A stretch of 64,000 bases of DNA from Achromobacter pestifer (GCF_013267355.1 NZ_CP053985.1:2666001-2730000); one strand, 5' to 3'. Positions 25,476 through 34,918 are shown, numbered from the stretch's first letter. A program made the numbers and translations. The notes: a model not told the origin generated them from the sequence alone.

Positions 25476-26477
25476 ATGAAGCACCATGCATCGCACGTAC
25501 GCAAGGCCGCTGCCGCGGCGCTCGCCGGCCTGTTGTGGGGAACGCTAGTCCACGCCCAGGCGCCCGCGCCGCTGCCGGACTATCCCAAACAGGCCATCAC
25601 GGTCGTATCGCCGTTTCCTCCGGGCGGCGGCAATGATGGCGTCGCGCGCCTGCTGGCGCAGGAACTGGGCGCCATCACGGGCCAGAGCGTGGTGGTGGAA
25701 AACCGCTCGGGCGCGGGTGGCAATGTCGGCACGGCGCAAGTCGCGCGCGCCAAGCCCGACGGCTACACCCTGGTGATGTCGCAGACCAGCGTGATGGCTG
25801 TCAATCCGCGCCTGTACAAGAACGTGGGCTTTGATCCGGTCAAGGACTTCACACCCATCTCGCAGATCACCTCCGCGCCGCTGGTGCTGGTGGCGCGCAG
25901 CGAGAGTCCGTACCGCAGCCTGAACGACTATCTGCAGGCCGCACGCAAGCAGCCCGGCGTCATTACCTACGCGACGCCCGGCAACGGCACCATGAGCCAT
26001 CTGATGGGGGCGCTGCTGTCGCAGAAGGCCGACGTGAAACTGGTGCACGTGCCGTACCGCGGCGCGGCGCCCGCCATCACCGACCTGATGGGCGGCACGG
26101 TGGACATGTTGATAACTTCGCCGGCGTCGGCCGAACCCATGGTGGCTGCCGGCAAGCTGCGCATCCTGGCGCTCAGCCACGAGAACAGCATCGGCATCTT
26201 CAAGGGAGCGCCCACGCTCAAGCAGGCGGGCATGGAGGGCATTACCGCCGATGACTGGTACGGACTGTTCGCGCCCGCCGGCACGCCACCCGAACGCATC
26301 GCCTACCTGGCGCAAGCCGTGGGGCAGGCAATGAAATCGCCCGCCGTGATCGCCAAGATCAACAGCGGCGGCAGCTGGGCGGTGGGCAGCCAGCCCGCCG
26401 CGTTCAAGGCGCGGCTGCAGGAAGACACCGTGTATTGGGCCGACATGGTGAAGACTGCGGGCGTGTCGCTGGACTGA
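25476..26477 (+). CDS. Orphan TctC/Bug-family periplasmic receptor
   Basis: A 333-residue extracytoplasmic binding protein. A signal peptide ends near residue 28 (LVHAQ-APAP). The family motifs are PKQAITVVSPFPPGGGNDGVAR and VENRSGAGGNVGTAQVARAKPDGYT, then VPYRGAAPAITDLMGG. Start ATG 25476 is preceded by AGGGG at the right distance; the frame is open upstream but lacks a signal peptide. No tctA/tctB genes adjoin, as is common for the many orphan Bug proteins in Bordetella and relatives. It may bind a ligand tied to the upstream sulfur genes, which is inference from position. Confidence 0.9.
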   Translation: MKHHASHVRKAAAAALAGLLWGTLVHAQAPAPLPDYPKQAITVVSPFPPGGGNDGVARLLAQELGAITGQSVVVENRSGAGGNVGTAQVARAKPDGYTLVMSQTSVMAVNPRLYKNVGFDPVKDFTPISQITSAPLVLVARSESPYRSLNDYLQAARKQPGVITYATPGNGTMSHLMGALLSQKADVKLVHVPYRGAAPAITDLMGGTVDMLITSPASAEPMVAAGKLRILALSHENSIGIFKGAPTLKQAGMEGITADDWYGLFAPAGTPPERIAYLAQAVGQAMKSPAVIAKINSGGSWAVGSQPAAFKARLQEDTVYWADMVKTAGVSLD

Positions 26478-26496
26478 CGCGCTGTCGGCGCCCGTG

Positions 26497-27258
26497 CTAC
26501 ACCGCCACGATCTTGCCGACCGCGGATTTCAGGGCGGCGTAGGCGGGCGACTTCTGCGCGCTGGAGTTGGTGACCAGATGGTCGATGCGGTCCGCGCTGC
26601 AGTACGACACGCGGCTGCACAGGCCGATCTTGCTGAAGTCGGCCAGCAACACCAGTTGCTTGGCGCTGGCCGCCATGGCGCGCGCCACCTCGGCCTCGCG
26701 CAGGTCGTAGTTGGTGGCGCCGAATTCGGCGTCCACGCCCACCGGCGACAGCAGCGCCAGATCCGCTCGATAACGGTGGATCTCGGCGATCGTGAGGTCG
26801 CCGGCCGTGGCGCAGACGGGGCCGCCCACGGAGCCGCCCAGCATGATGAGTTGGTTCGCGCCGTTGCCGGCCGCGCCTACCTTCAAGGCGACGTCGAACG
26901 AGTTGGTGATGACGGTCAGGCCCGACAGCTTGGCCAATTCGTCGGCCAGCACGCTGGTGGTGCTGCCGGCGTCCAGGAACAAGGTCTGCCCGCTGGATAC
27001 CAGCCCCGCGGCCGCGCGCGCGATGGCGCGCTTGTATTTGACGCGCGTATGCACGCGTTCCGCGATGGGCGGCTCGCTGTGCACCGGCACGGCGCCGCCG
27101 TGCACCCGGCGCAATTCGCCCATGGCCTCCAGTTCCAGCAGGTCACGCCTGACCGTTTCCCTTGACACCCCTAGTTCGCCGACGATACGGTCGGTCGATA
27201 CCTGCTGCAATGAAGACAGCAGGGCGCGGATTCTCTGATACCGCTCTTCTTGCCACAT
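26497..27258 (-). CDS. DeoR-family transcriptional regulator
   Basis: A 253-residue DeoR/GlpR-type regulator. The N-terminal helix-turn-helix VSTDRIVGELGVSRETVRRD and LRRVHGGAVPVH are standard. The C-terminal effector domain shows LFLDAGSTTSVLADEL, VITNSFDVAL and LLADFSKIG, the phosphosugar-sensing fold. It is the last gene of the reverse-strand transporter operon, 17 bases after the permease gene, so it probably regulates the transporter and the divergent enzyme operon. DeoR proteins usually respond to phosphorylated metabolites. Confidence 0.92.
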   Translation of the reverse strand: MWQEERYQRIRALLSSLQQVSTDRIVGELGVSRETVRRDLLELEAMGELRRVHGGAVPVHSEPPIAERVHTRVKYKRAIARAAAGLVSSGQTLFLDAGSTTSVLADELAKLSGLTVITNSFDVALKVGAAGNGANQLIMLGGSVGGPVCATAGDLTIAEIHRYRADLALLSPVGVDAEFGATNYDLREAEVARAMAASAKQLVLLADFSKIGLCSRVSYCSADRIDHLVTNSSAQKSPAYAALKSAVGKIVAV

Positions 27259-27275
27259 GTCCGATGTTTCCTAAT

Positions 27276-28958
27276 CTATGTCCGGCGCCGCGCGGCTGCG
27301 GCGATCAGCGCGCGCAATGCCAGCAGGGAACCTCCCACGACCAGCATGATAAGCGTTGAATAGGCGGCGGCCTGCGAGACGAACCCCGCTTCGTCCAGGC
27401 GCAGGACGGAAACGGGCGCCACGCTCACCGATGGCGTGACCAGGAAGATCACCGCCGACAGGGTCACCATGGAGCGCATGAACAGGAAGAAGAACACGCC
27501 CAGCACGGTCGGGCCGATCAGCGGCAGCACCGCGTCGCGCAGCACCCGCAGCGTGCCGCCGCCCAGGCAGCTCACCGCTTCCTCCAGCGCCTGCGGCACG
27601 GCGCGCATGCCGGTCATCATCGTCAGGAAACCCTGTGTGTGATAGTGGTAGAAGTTGCATAGCGCGATCAGCGCGGCGCTGCCGTACAGCGCATACAGCG
27701 GCGTGCCGGGGGCGTTGAAGGCGAAGATGTACGACAGGCCCAGCACCAAGCCCGGAACCCCCACCGGCAGCACCGACACCAGATACACCAGCTTGGCCCA
27801 TGCCCGCGGAATGCGGCACACCCCGAAGCTCAGGAAGAACAGCAGCAGCACGCCGCCGCCCGCCGCCGCCAGCGACAGGTACAACGACGTCCAGAGCGGC
27901 GTGTAGCCGCCGCTGACCGTGATGTCGTAGTGCTTCAGCGTCCACTCCATGCGGTACGGCCACAGCCGCATGAAGCTGGCGAAGACCACCGTGGCCACTG
28001 TCAGGATGATGGTGCCGCAGGCCAGCAGCACGCCGGCCGTGAACGCCGCGTCGCGCCCGCGGGCCGGTTGGGGCGTGACCCTCAGCCCGCTGGGCGAGGC
28101 CGAGCCGAACTGGCGCTGCGAGGCGACGCGCTCGATCTGCACCGAAATCAGCGAGGGCAGCAGCAGCAGGATGCCCACCACTGAGCCCATGCCGAAATTC
28201 ATCTGCCCGGATACCTGGCTGTAGATCTCGGTGGCCAGCACCCGATAGTTGCCGCCGATCACGGCGGCGTTGCCGAAGTCGGTAATCGTGATGACGAACA
28301 CCACGAAGGCCGCGCTCAGCAGGCCGAACTTGCAATTGGGCAGAGTGATGTCGAAGAACTGGCGAGCGCTGGAGGCGCCCATCACTTCGGCCGCGTCGTA
28401 GTAGCGCGCGTCCATGTTGCGCAAGGCCGCCTGCAGGATCAGCACGGCTTGGGGCAGGGCGTAGAACACGTTGGAGATCAACAGGCCCCAGAAGCCGTAG
28501 ATGTCGATTTCCCAGCCGGTCCAGCGGTGCACCAGTCCGTTGCGTCCCAGCAGGAAGATGAGCCCCAGGCCCTGCACCAGCGACGGCGCCAGCAGCGGCA
28601 GCACCAGCGCCAGCCGCACGGCGGCCTTGCCGCGCATGCAGCTGCGGTCCAGGCCGTAGGCGATCGTAAAGCCCAGCGCAACGCTGACCACCGTGGTGGC
28701 AGCGCTCATGACCAGGCTGTTCAGTGTGGCCGTGAGGACGCCGCGGGTGGCGAAGACCTCGGCATAGTTGCCCAGGCCGATCGAGCCGTCTTTTTCAACC
28801 AGGCTGCGCCAGGCCACGGTCGCCAGCGGGTAAAGGAAGAACAACGCAAGCCCCACGAGAGGGATGCCGACGCAGGTCCACAACAATACGCGGTCCGCCG
28901 ACCAGGGCGCGCGGCCGGCCGGCGTGGCGATGGCAGTACTGGCGTGGGCGGCGCTCAA
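27276..28958 (-). CDS. ABC transporter permease, fused double domain (PhnU/iron type)
   Basis: A 560-residue inner-membrane permease with two homologous halves, each about six helices and each with an EAA-type loop: YYDAAEVMGASSARQFFDIT in the first half and ALEEAVSCLGGGTLRVLRDA in the second. This layout fits 2-aminoethylphosphonate-type (PhnU2-like) and ferric iron permeases. The preferred start is TTG at 28958 with GGAG ten bases before it; extending to 29069 would overlap the ATPase gene by about 80 bases. Gene order and partner proteins favour the aminoethylphosphonate class. Confidence 0.85.
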   Translation of the reverse strand: MSAAHASTAIATPAGRAPWSADRVLLWTCVGIPLVGLALFFLYPLATVAWRSLVEKDGSIGLGNYAEVFATRGVLTATLNSLVMSAATTVVSVALGFTIAYGLDRSCMRGKAAVRLALVLPLLAPSLVQGLGLIFLLGRNGLVHRWTGWEIDIYGFWGLLISNVFYALPQAVLILQAALRNMDARYYDAAEVMGASSARQFFDITLPNCKFGLLSAAFVVFVITITDFGNAAVIGGNYRVLATEIYSQVSGQMNFGMGSVVGILLLLPSLISVQIERVASQRQFGSASPSGLRVTPQPARGRDAAFTAGVLLACGTIILTVATVVFASFMRLWPYRMEWTLKHYDITVSGGYTPLWTSLYLSLAAAGGGVLLLFFLSFGVCRIPRAWAKLVYLVSVLPVGVPGLVLGLSYIFAFNAPGTPLYALYGSAALIALCNFYHYHTQGFLTMMTGMRAVPQALEEAVSCLGGGTLRVLRDAVLPLIGPTVLGVFFFLFMRSMVTLSAVIFLVTPSVSVAPVSVLRLDEAGFVSQAAAYSTLIMLVVGGSLLALRALIAAAARRRT

Positions 28959-28989
28959 GCGGCGACTCCGGTTTGCATGGCGCGATCCG

Positions 28990-29997
28990 TCATACGCTGA
29001 CCCAGGCGCACTGGCCCGGCTCCATCTCCAGCCGCACGGGGGCGCCGCGCGACAGGCCGGCGGCGCCATGTTGCTCCACCAGCAGTTCGCGTCCTTGCCA
29101 GGCGACGCGCAGGCGGGTGAGGTTGCCCATGAATGTCATGTCCTGCACGCGGCCGGGTCCGTGCGCGTCCGCGGCAATGCGCAGATTTTCTGGCCGCAGG
29201 CAGGCTTCGAAGCGCTCGCTGGCGCCCTCGGGCCGCGTCGCCAACAGCTGAGGCATGACCTCGCGCACCCAATCGGTGGGCAGCAGATTGCTCAAGCCCA
29301 CGAAGTTCGCCACGAAACGTGTGCGCGGCCGCAGGTACAGATCGGAAGGCGAGCCCACCTGTTCGATGCGCCCATCGTTCATACAGACGATTTTGTCGGC
29401 CAGCGTCAGCGCCTCCTCCTGATCGTGCGTCACCATCACCGTCGGGATCTTCAGGCGCCGTTGCACGTCGTGGATCTCGGCACGCATGTCGGTGCGTACG
29501 CGCGCATCCAGCGCGGACAGGGGTTCGTCCAGCAGGATCAGCGCCGGATCCACCGCCAGCGCGCGGGCCAGCGCCACGCGCTGCTGCTGGCCGCCAGACA
29601 GCTGGTACGGATAGCGCTCCGCATAGTCGGGAAGCTTGATCAGCGTCAGCAGATCCTTCACGCGAGCGGCGATGCGTTCGCGCGGTTCGCCGCGGATGCG
29701 CAGGCCGTAGCCCACGTTTTCCGCCACGGTCATGTTGGGGAACAATGAGTACGACTGGAACACGATGCCGAAGCCGCGTTTGCGCGCCGGCAGCGCGCTC
29801 AGGTCGCGTCCGCCCAGCGTGATGGTGCCGCGGTCGAAGGGCAGCAGGCCCGCCACGATGCGCAGCAGCGTGGTCTTGCCGCAGCCGCTGGGGCCGAGCA
29901 GGCAGACGAATTCATGCTCGCCCACGGACAGGTCGATGTCTTGCAGCGCTACCGACGCATCGAACGTCTTGCGTATCCCGCGTAATTCCAGATACAT
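28990..29997 (-). CDS. ABC transporter ATP-binding protein
   Basis: A 335-residue ATPase that drives the adjoining importer. Walker A GPSGCGKTTLLRIVAG at about residues 35-50, signature LSGGQQQRVALARALA near 134-149, Walker B LILLDEPLSALDARVR, and the switch His in MVTHDQEEALTLADK. A C-terminal TOBE-type regulatory domain follows (about 240-335). It belongs to the polyamine/iron/aminoethylphosphonate group of importer ATPases. It is second in the operon, 49 bases after the binding-protein gene and before the permease. Confidence 0.93.
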   Translation of the reverse strand: MYLELRGIRKTFDASVALQDIDLSVGEHEFVCLLGPSGCGKTTLLRIVAGLLPFDRGTITLGGRDLSALPARKRGFGIVFQSYSLFPNMTVAENVGYGLRIRGEPRERIAARVKDLLTLIKLPDYAERYPYQLSGGQQQRVALARALAVDPALILLDEPLSALDARVRTDMRAEIHDVQRRLKIPTVMVTHDQEEALTLADKIVCMNDGRIEQVGSPSDLYLRPRTRFVANFVGLSNLLPTDWVREVMPQLLATRPEGASERFEACLRPENLRIAADAHGPGRVQDMTFMGNLTRLRVAWQGRELLVEQHGAAGLSRGAPVRLEMEPGQCAWVSV

Positions 29998-30046
29998 GGC
30001 GTCTCCAGGACAGGCGGCGGCCGGTATATCACCGGCCGCCGACCCG

Positions 30047-31054
30047 TCAACGCTTGATGGTTTCCTGCCAGGTCTTGATGGTGGCGTCCCGTTCCACGGC
30101 TGACTTGGGGAAGTCCACGGGATACAGCACGGCGGTCAGGTCCTTGGGCAGGCCGGCGGCTTCGGCGGCCTTGTTGGGCGCGGCGCCGGGGATGGTCACC
30201 AGTTCCTTGTACTTGCTGTATAGGCCGCCTGCCTGCGCCGAAAGCGTCCAGTCGAGGAAGCGTTTGGCATCGGTGGGATTCTTGGCCGTCTTCATCAGGC
30301 CCGAGGCTTCCAGCTCGTAGCCCACCCATTTGGACGGGATCACCATCTTGATGGGGAAGCCTTCTTCGATGGACTGCATGGCGGGGAAGGCGAAGGACAC
30401 GCCGATCGCGTATTCGCCGGCGCGGGCCATCTTGCAGGGGCGCGAGCCCGATGGCGTGTACTGCGCCACGTTCTTGTCCAGGTCCTTGAGCAGTGCCCAG
30501 CCCTTTTCCTTGCCCATGCCTTGCAGCAGCGCAACGATCTGCAGATAGCCGGTGCCCGACGCCGCGGGGCTGGGGATAACGATCTCGCCCTTGTAGACCG
30601 GCTTGGTCAGGTCTTCCCAGGACGTAGGCATGGGCAGGTTCTTGGACTTGAGCCGGTCCGTGTTGACACAGAATGCGGCCACGTAGCCGGTGGCCGCGAA
30701 CCACTTCTGGTCGGCGCCCTTGTACTGCGCGGGCAGGGCGTCCATGCCCTTGGCCGCATAGGGCTCCAGCAGGTTTTGCAGGCGCGGGTCCAGCATGTTG
30801 CTTACGGCGAAGCCCCAGATCACGTCCTGCTGCGGGTTGGAGGCCTCGGCGATCAGGCGGGCGCCCAGATCGCCGGTGGACAGCCGCAGCACATTGACCT
30901 TCACGTCCGGCATGGCGGCGTTGGCGGCTTTCAGGTAGGCCGCGATCTCATCTTCTTCGAGGGCGGTGTAGACGGTGATGGCGCCGGCATGAGCCTGCGT
31001 CCAACCTAGGGAAATTACTGCAACCACAAGGCTAAGCTTCTTCATACATTGCAT
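30047..31054 (-). CDS. Periplasmic binding protein, aminoethylphosphonate (PhnS2/AepX) type
   Basis: A 335-residue extracellular solute-binding protein. A signal peptide (KKLSLVVAVISLGWTQAHAG) is followed by ITVYTALEEDEIAAYLKA, the hallmark opening of the aminoethylphosphonate-binding group, then STGDLGARLIAEA and QQDVIWGFA. The start is set at ATG 31054: GGAG on the reverse strand lies seven bases before it; the ATG at 31045 is possible. It heads the operon binding protein-ATPase-permease-DeoR. No phosphonate-degrading genes (phnW, phnX) are in the window, so the real ligand may be another amino-phosphonate or a small amino-alcohol phosphate. Confidence 0.88.
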   Translation of the reverse strand: MQCMKKLSLVVAVISLGWTQAHAGAITVYTALEEDEIAAYLKAANAAMPDVKVNVLRLSTGDLGARLIAEASNPQQDVIWGFAVSNMLDPRLQNLLEPYAAKGMDALPAQYKGADQKWFAATGYVAAFCVNTDRLKSKNLPMPTSWEDLTKPVYKGEIVIPSPAASGTGYLQIVALLQGMGKEKGWALLKDLDKNVAQYTPSGSRPCKMARAGEYAIGVSFAFPAMQSIEEGFPIKMVIPSKWVGYELEASGLMKTAKNPTDAKRFLDWTLSAQAGGLYSKYKELVTIPGAAPNKAAEAAGLPKDLTAVLYPVDFPKSAVERDATIKTWQETIKR

Positions 31055-31248
31055 GATGGGACTCCGGTTGGAATACACGGCAACGGTGGCGAGCTACGTA
31101 GGCGGGCAGTCTTCTGCAACAAATCCGGCAAGTTGCAGTTTTATGTATGTTTGCAAATTTGTGGCAACGTGTCTAGACTGGAAAAACCTGTATTCAAGGG
31201 TTTTTTTGGCGTAGGCGCATCCTCCCGCGCCACGCCTGGAGCTCATCG
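31055..31248. promoter_or_regulatory. Divergent promoter region with inverted repeat
   Basis: The 194-base gap separates the transporter operon from the enzyme operon. CTGCAAC (31114-31120) and GTTGCAG (31132-31138) form a perfect 7-bp dyad with an 11-base spacer. A related weaker element, GTTTGC...GGCAAC, lies at about 31150-31168. Paired sites like these are plausible operators for the DeoR regulator encoded at 26497. Confidence 0.5.
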
Positions 31249-32055
31249 ATGCAAACTTCACCGCCGTTATCCACGCAGCAGCTGGCCGCGTACTCCTCGT
31301 TCGCCCAGACGCTGGCGGACCGTGTGCGTCCCTTGTCGCGCAAGTGGTTCCGGCATCCGCTGGACATCGACACCAAGGCCGACGAAAGCCCGGTCACGCA
31401 GGCGGACAGAGAAGTCGAGACCGCCTTGCGCGTAGCGATTGCCCAGCACTATCCCGACCATGGCATCTTTGGTGAAGAGTTCGGCGCCTCGCATGCCGAA
31501 GCCGAATTCGTGTGGTCGTTGGACCCCATCGACGGCACGCGCGCCTTCATTTCCGGCAACCCGCTGTGGGGCACGCTGCTGGCGCTGCTGCACCAAGGCA
31601 AACCCGTGCTCGGCGTGATCGACATCCCCATGCTGGACGAGCGCTGGGTTGGCGCTGTCGGCGCATCCGCGCAGTTGAATGGCGTTGCCTGCCGGACCAG
31701 CGCCTGCGCCGAATTGCGCCAGGCCATTCTGTACGCCACCTCGCCCGACATCTTTGCCGGCGCGGAACTGGCCGCCTTCGAGGCGCTGACGCAGGCCGCG
31801 CGCATGCGCCGCTACGGCGGCGATTGCTATAGCTATGGCCTTCTGGCCAGCGGACATGTCGACCTGGTGGTCGAGTCCGGCCTGCAACCGTATGACTATC
31901 TGGCGCTGATGCCCGTGATTGAAGGGGCTGGCGGCGTCATTACCGATTGGTCGGGGCAGCCGCTCAGTCTCGAATCGCAGGGCCGCGTCGTCGCGGCCGC
32001 CACGCCGCAGCTGCATCGCCAGGCGATGCGGGTGCTGGGGGCGGCCATGACCTGA
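31249..32055 (+). CDS. Inositol-monophosphatase-family phosphatase (histidinol-phosphatase-like)
   Basis: A 268-residue Mg-dependent phosphomonoesterase. Metal site motif 1 is FGEEFG (Glu near residue 76) and LDPIDGTRAFISGNPLWGTLLAL near 91-113, a form common in the HisN-like branch. The second motif is modified: YDYLALMPVIEGAGGVITDW in place of the usual W-D-x-A-A. Start ATG 31249 has GGAG eight bases upstream. It is the first gene of the enzyme operon, divergent from the importer, which suggests removal of phosphate from an imported or early-stage metabolite. Histidinol phosphate is possible, but the context speaks for another ester. Confidence 0.85.
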   Translation: MQTSPPLSTQQLAAYSSFAQTLADRVRPLSRKWFRHPLDIDTKADESPVTQADREVETALRVAIAQHYPDHGIFGEEFGASHAEAEFVWSLDPIDGTRAFISGNPLWGTLLALLHQGKPVLGVIDIPMLDERWVGAVGASAQLNGVACRTSACAELRQAILYATSPDIFAGAELAAFEALTQAARMRRYGGDCYSYGLLASGHVDLVVESGLQPYDYLALMPVIEGAGGVITDWSGQPLSLESQGRVVAAATPQLHRQAMRVLGAAMT

Positions 32056-32112
32056 ACGCCGCGCCGCCCGCCCGCAGGTCAACGCAACGCTTCAGCCACA
32101 AGGTGAATAAGC

Positions 32113-33498
32113 ATGCATGCACTAGGGGTAGCAACGGTGGAAGACGCGGAGCGGCTGGTGCAAGCCAGCCAGCTCTCGCACATCAAGGTAGGTTTGTCCG
32201 ACGTCGATGGCGTCATGCTGGGCAAATACTTGCGGCGCGACAAATTCCTGGGCGCGCTGCGCTCGGGACTGGCGTTTTGCGATGTGGTGTTCGGCTGGGA
32301 TCTGGACGATCAGCTCTACGACAACACCAAGTACACGGGTTGGCATACGGCCTATCCCGACGCCAAGCTCAGGATCATTCCGCAAAGCGGCCGCCGGCTG
32401 CCGCTGGAGCAGGGGCCGGGCGGCGAAGACATGCTGCTGTTCCTGGCGGAATTCGAGGGCGACGCCGGCGCCATCTGTCCGCGGCGGCTGCTGCACCGGA
32501 CCCTGGACCGCGCCGCGGACATGGGCTACGACGTCTACGCCGCGCTCGAGTATGAATTCTTCATGTTCCGTGAAACGCCGCACTCGGTGCGCGCGAAGAA
32601 CTACCGCAACATGGAGAACTGGACCCCGGGAAATTTTGGCTACTCCGTTCTGCGCAGCACCGTCGAAGGCGACTTCTACCGCAAGCTGCTGGACATGTGC
32701 GAACGCATGGACATGCCCATCGAGGGCCTGCACACCGAGACCGGACCGGGCGTGCTGGAAGCCGCCCTGGCGGTGGACCTGGCCGCGGCCGCGGGCGACA
32801 AGGCCTTCCTCTTCAAGACCTTCACCAAGGCCCTGGCGCAGCAGAACGGGCTGATGGCGACCTTCATGGCGAAGTGGTCGCATGATCATCCCGGCCAGAG
32901 CGGCCACATCCATCTGTCGCTGCGCGACCGGAAAACCAACCGCTCCGCCTTCTACGACGAATCCCGGCCGCACGGCATGAGCGCGACGCAAACTTCCTTC
33001 ATGGCCGGCGTCCAGCGCTACCTCCCGGAATTCATGGCCATGTATGCGCAGACCATCAACAGCTACTCACGTCTGGTGCCCGGATACTGGGCGCCGTTGG
33101 ACGCCACGTGGGGCATGGAGAACCGCACCACCGCGTTGCGGTTGATCCCGGGCAGCGACAAATCGCAGCGCGTCGAGGTGCGCATCGGGTCGGCTGACGC
33201 CAACCCCTATCTGGCCTTGTCCGCCGCCCTGGCTTCGGGCCTGTATGGCATCGAGCAGGGGCTCGAACCCGAGCCGATGGTGCAGGGCAATGCCTATACG
33301 CAGAAGTTTCCAGCGCATCTGCGCCTGCCCACCACGCTATGGGAATCCGCGCAGCGCCTGCGCGAGTCCGAGGCCGCGCGCCATCTGTTCGGCGACGCCT
33401 TCGTCGAACACTACGCGGCCACGCGCGAATGGGAAGAGCGGCAGTTCCGGCGCCACGTGACCGATTGGGAACTGGCGCGCTACTTCGAAATCATCTGA
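32113..33498 (+). CDS. Glutamine-synthetase-like gamma-glutamyl-amine ligase (GlnA3/PuuA type)
   Basis: A 461-residue member of the glutamine synthetase family, likely joining glutamate to an amine at the cost of ATP. Metal and substrate motifs are visible: ALEYEFFMF, EGLHTETGPGVLEAAL, SGHIHLSL, and the ATP-site run NRTTALRLIP followed by RVEVRIGSADANPYLA. The N-terminal beta-grasp half is shorter than in GlnA, and the tyrosine adenylylation site of classical GlnA is absent, as in PuuA, IpuC and related ligases. Clustering with two dehydrogenases points to amine or amino-alcohol catabolism rather than ammonia assimilation. Confidence 0.88.
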   Translation: MHALGVATVEDAERLVQASQLSHIKVGLSDVDGVMLGKYLRRDKFLGALRSGLAFCDVVFGWDLDDQLYDNTKYTGWHTAYPDAKLRIIPQSGRRLPLEQGPGGEDMLLFLAEFEGDAGAICPRRLLHRTLDRAADMGYDVYAALEYEFFMFRETPHSVRAKNYRNMENWTPGNFGYSVLRSTVEGDFYRKLLDMCERMDMPIEGLHTETGPGVLEAALAVDLAAAAGDKAFLFKTFTKALAQQNGLMATFMAKWSHDHPGQSGHIHLSLRDRKTNRSAFYDESRPHGMSATQTSFMAGVQRYLPEFMAMYAQTINSYSRLVPGYWAPLDATWGMENRTTALRLIPGSDKSQRVEVRIGSADANPYLALSAALASGLYGIEQGLEPEPMVQGNAYTQKFPAHLRLPTTLWESAQRLRESEAARHLFGDAFVEHYAATREWEERQFRRHVTDWELARYFEII

Positions 33499-33529
33499 AT
33501 CCAAACCCAACCGCTTGCGCAGGGCAGAC

Positions 33530-34918
33530 ATGACCCAGGAACTCATCACCATCAGTCCCATCGACGGGCGCGAGGTCGTGCGCCGTCCCTATGCCAGCGA
33601 GGCGCGGATCGCGCAGGCGCTTGCCGATGCCCAGGCCGCGCAAGCCGCGTGGCAGGCGCTGGGCGTGGAGGCGCGGGGGCGCATCGTGTCTACGGCCGTC
33701 GACCGCTTCGTCGCCGCGAAGGAAGAGATTGCGCACGCCATCACCATCCAGATGGGGCGGCCGTTGCGCTACACGCCGGGAGAGGTGGCAGGCTTCGAGG
33801 CGCGCGCGCGCCACATGATCGCCATCGCTGGCCAGGCGCTGGCGCCCATTCAGGTACCGGAGCAAACCGGTTTCACGCGTTTCATCAGCCGCGAGCCGAT
33901 AGGCGTCGCGCTGACGATAGCGCCCTGGAACTACCCGCTGTTGACGGCGGTGAACAGCATCGTCCCCGCGCTGATGGCGGGCAATACCGTCATTCTCAAG
34001 CATTCCGACCAGACGCCCTTGTGCGCTGAGTTCATCGAACGTGCGTTCCGCGAAGCCGGGGCGCCCAAGGGCGTGTTCCAGTATCTGCACGCCAACCACG
34101 ATATCGTGCACAGGCTGATCCGCGCGCCCGAGATCGGCTACGTTTCATTCACCGGCTCCGTACGCGGCGGGCATGCCGTGGAAGAGAGCGCGGCGGGGCG
34201 TTTCATCGGCGCCGGCCTGGAGCTTGGCGGCAATGATCCGGCCTATGTGCGGGCCGATGCCAGGATCGAACACGCGGTCGAGACCCTGGTGGACGGCGCA
34301 TTTTTCAATTCGGGCCAGTCCTGCTGCGGCATTCAGCGCATCTATGTGGCGCGCGTCCGGTACGACGAATTTATCGAGCGTGCCGTCGAACTGACGCGCA
34401 GCTATGTGTTGGGGAACCCGCTGCACGCCGAAACGACATTGGGCCCGGTCGTGCGCGCGAAGGCTGCCGCCGAGATACGCGGAATCATCGATGAAGCAGT
34501 TTCCGCCGGTGCCAAGAATATGATTGATAGCTCGCATTTTAAGGAAGCGAGCATAGGCTCGCCTTATGTTGCGCCGGCCTTGCTGACGCAGGTCGATCAT
34601 CGCATGCGCATCATGAGCGATGAATGCTTCGGACCCGCAGTGGGCATCATGGCGGTCGACAGCGACGAAGAAGCCATAGCCCTGATGAACGACAGCCCGT
34701 ATGGCCTGACGGCAGCGGCTTTTACGCAAGACCAGGACGCGGCCCTGCATATCGGCCGGCAGGTCCGAACTGGCACGTTCTTCATGAACCGCTGCGACTA
34801 CCTGGATCCCGCGCTGGCCTGGACCGGCGTCAAGAATTCCGGCCGCGGCGTGTCCCTGTCAGTGGTCGGCTACGAACAGCTCACGCAAGCCAAATCCTTT
34901 CATCTGCGCAGCGTCTGA
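33530..34918 (+). CDS. NAD(P)-dependent aldehyde dehydrogenase
   Basis: A 462-residue aldehyde dehydrogenase oxidising an aldehyde to the acid. Motifs: APWNYPLLTAVNSIVPAL (cofactor binding), FTGSVRGGHAVEESA, the general-base Glu in LELGGNDPAYV, and the nucleophile in NSGQSCCGIQR (Cys265 by count). The start at ATG 33530 has AGGG at 33521-33524; five more codons upstream are open. It lies 31 bases after the ligase gene and 23 before the alcohol dehydrogenase, so the three are one operon. It could oxidise the gamma-glutamyl-aminoaldehyde formed by its neighbours. Confidence 0.92.
   Translation: MTQELITISPIDGREVVRRPYASEARIAQALADAQAAQAAWQALGVEARGRIVSTAVDRFVAAKEEIAHAITIQMGRPLRYTPGEVAGFEARARHMIAIAGQALAPIQVPEQTGFTRFISREPIGVALTIAPWNYPLLTAVNSIVPALMAGNTVILKHSDQTPLCAEFIERAFREAGAPKGVFQYLHANHDIVHRLIRAPEIGYVSFTGSVRGGHAVEESAAGRFIGAGLELGGNDPAYVRADARIEHAVETLVDGAFFNSGQSCCGIQRIYVARVRYDEFIERAVELTRSYVLGNPLHAETTLGPVVRAKAAAEIRGIIDEAVSAGAKNMIDSSHFKEASIGSPYVAPALLTQVDHRMRIMSDECFGPAVGIMAVDSDEEAIALMNDSPYGLTAAAFTQDQDAALHIGRQVRTGTFFMNRCDYLDPALAWTGVKNSGRGVSLSVVGYEQLTQAKSFHLRSV

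Noticed and set aside
28955..28990. Mini-frame MTDRAMQTGVAA between the ATPase and permease genes (reverse strand)
   Set aside because: Twelve codons starting in the ATPase stop; more likely incidental, though it could couple translation into the TTG start of the permease.
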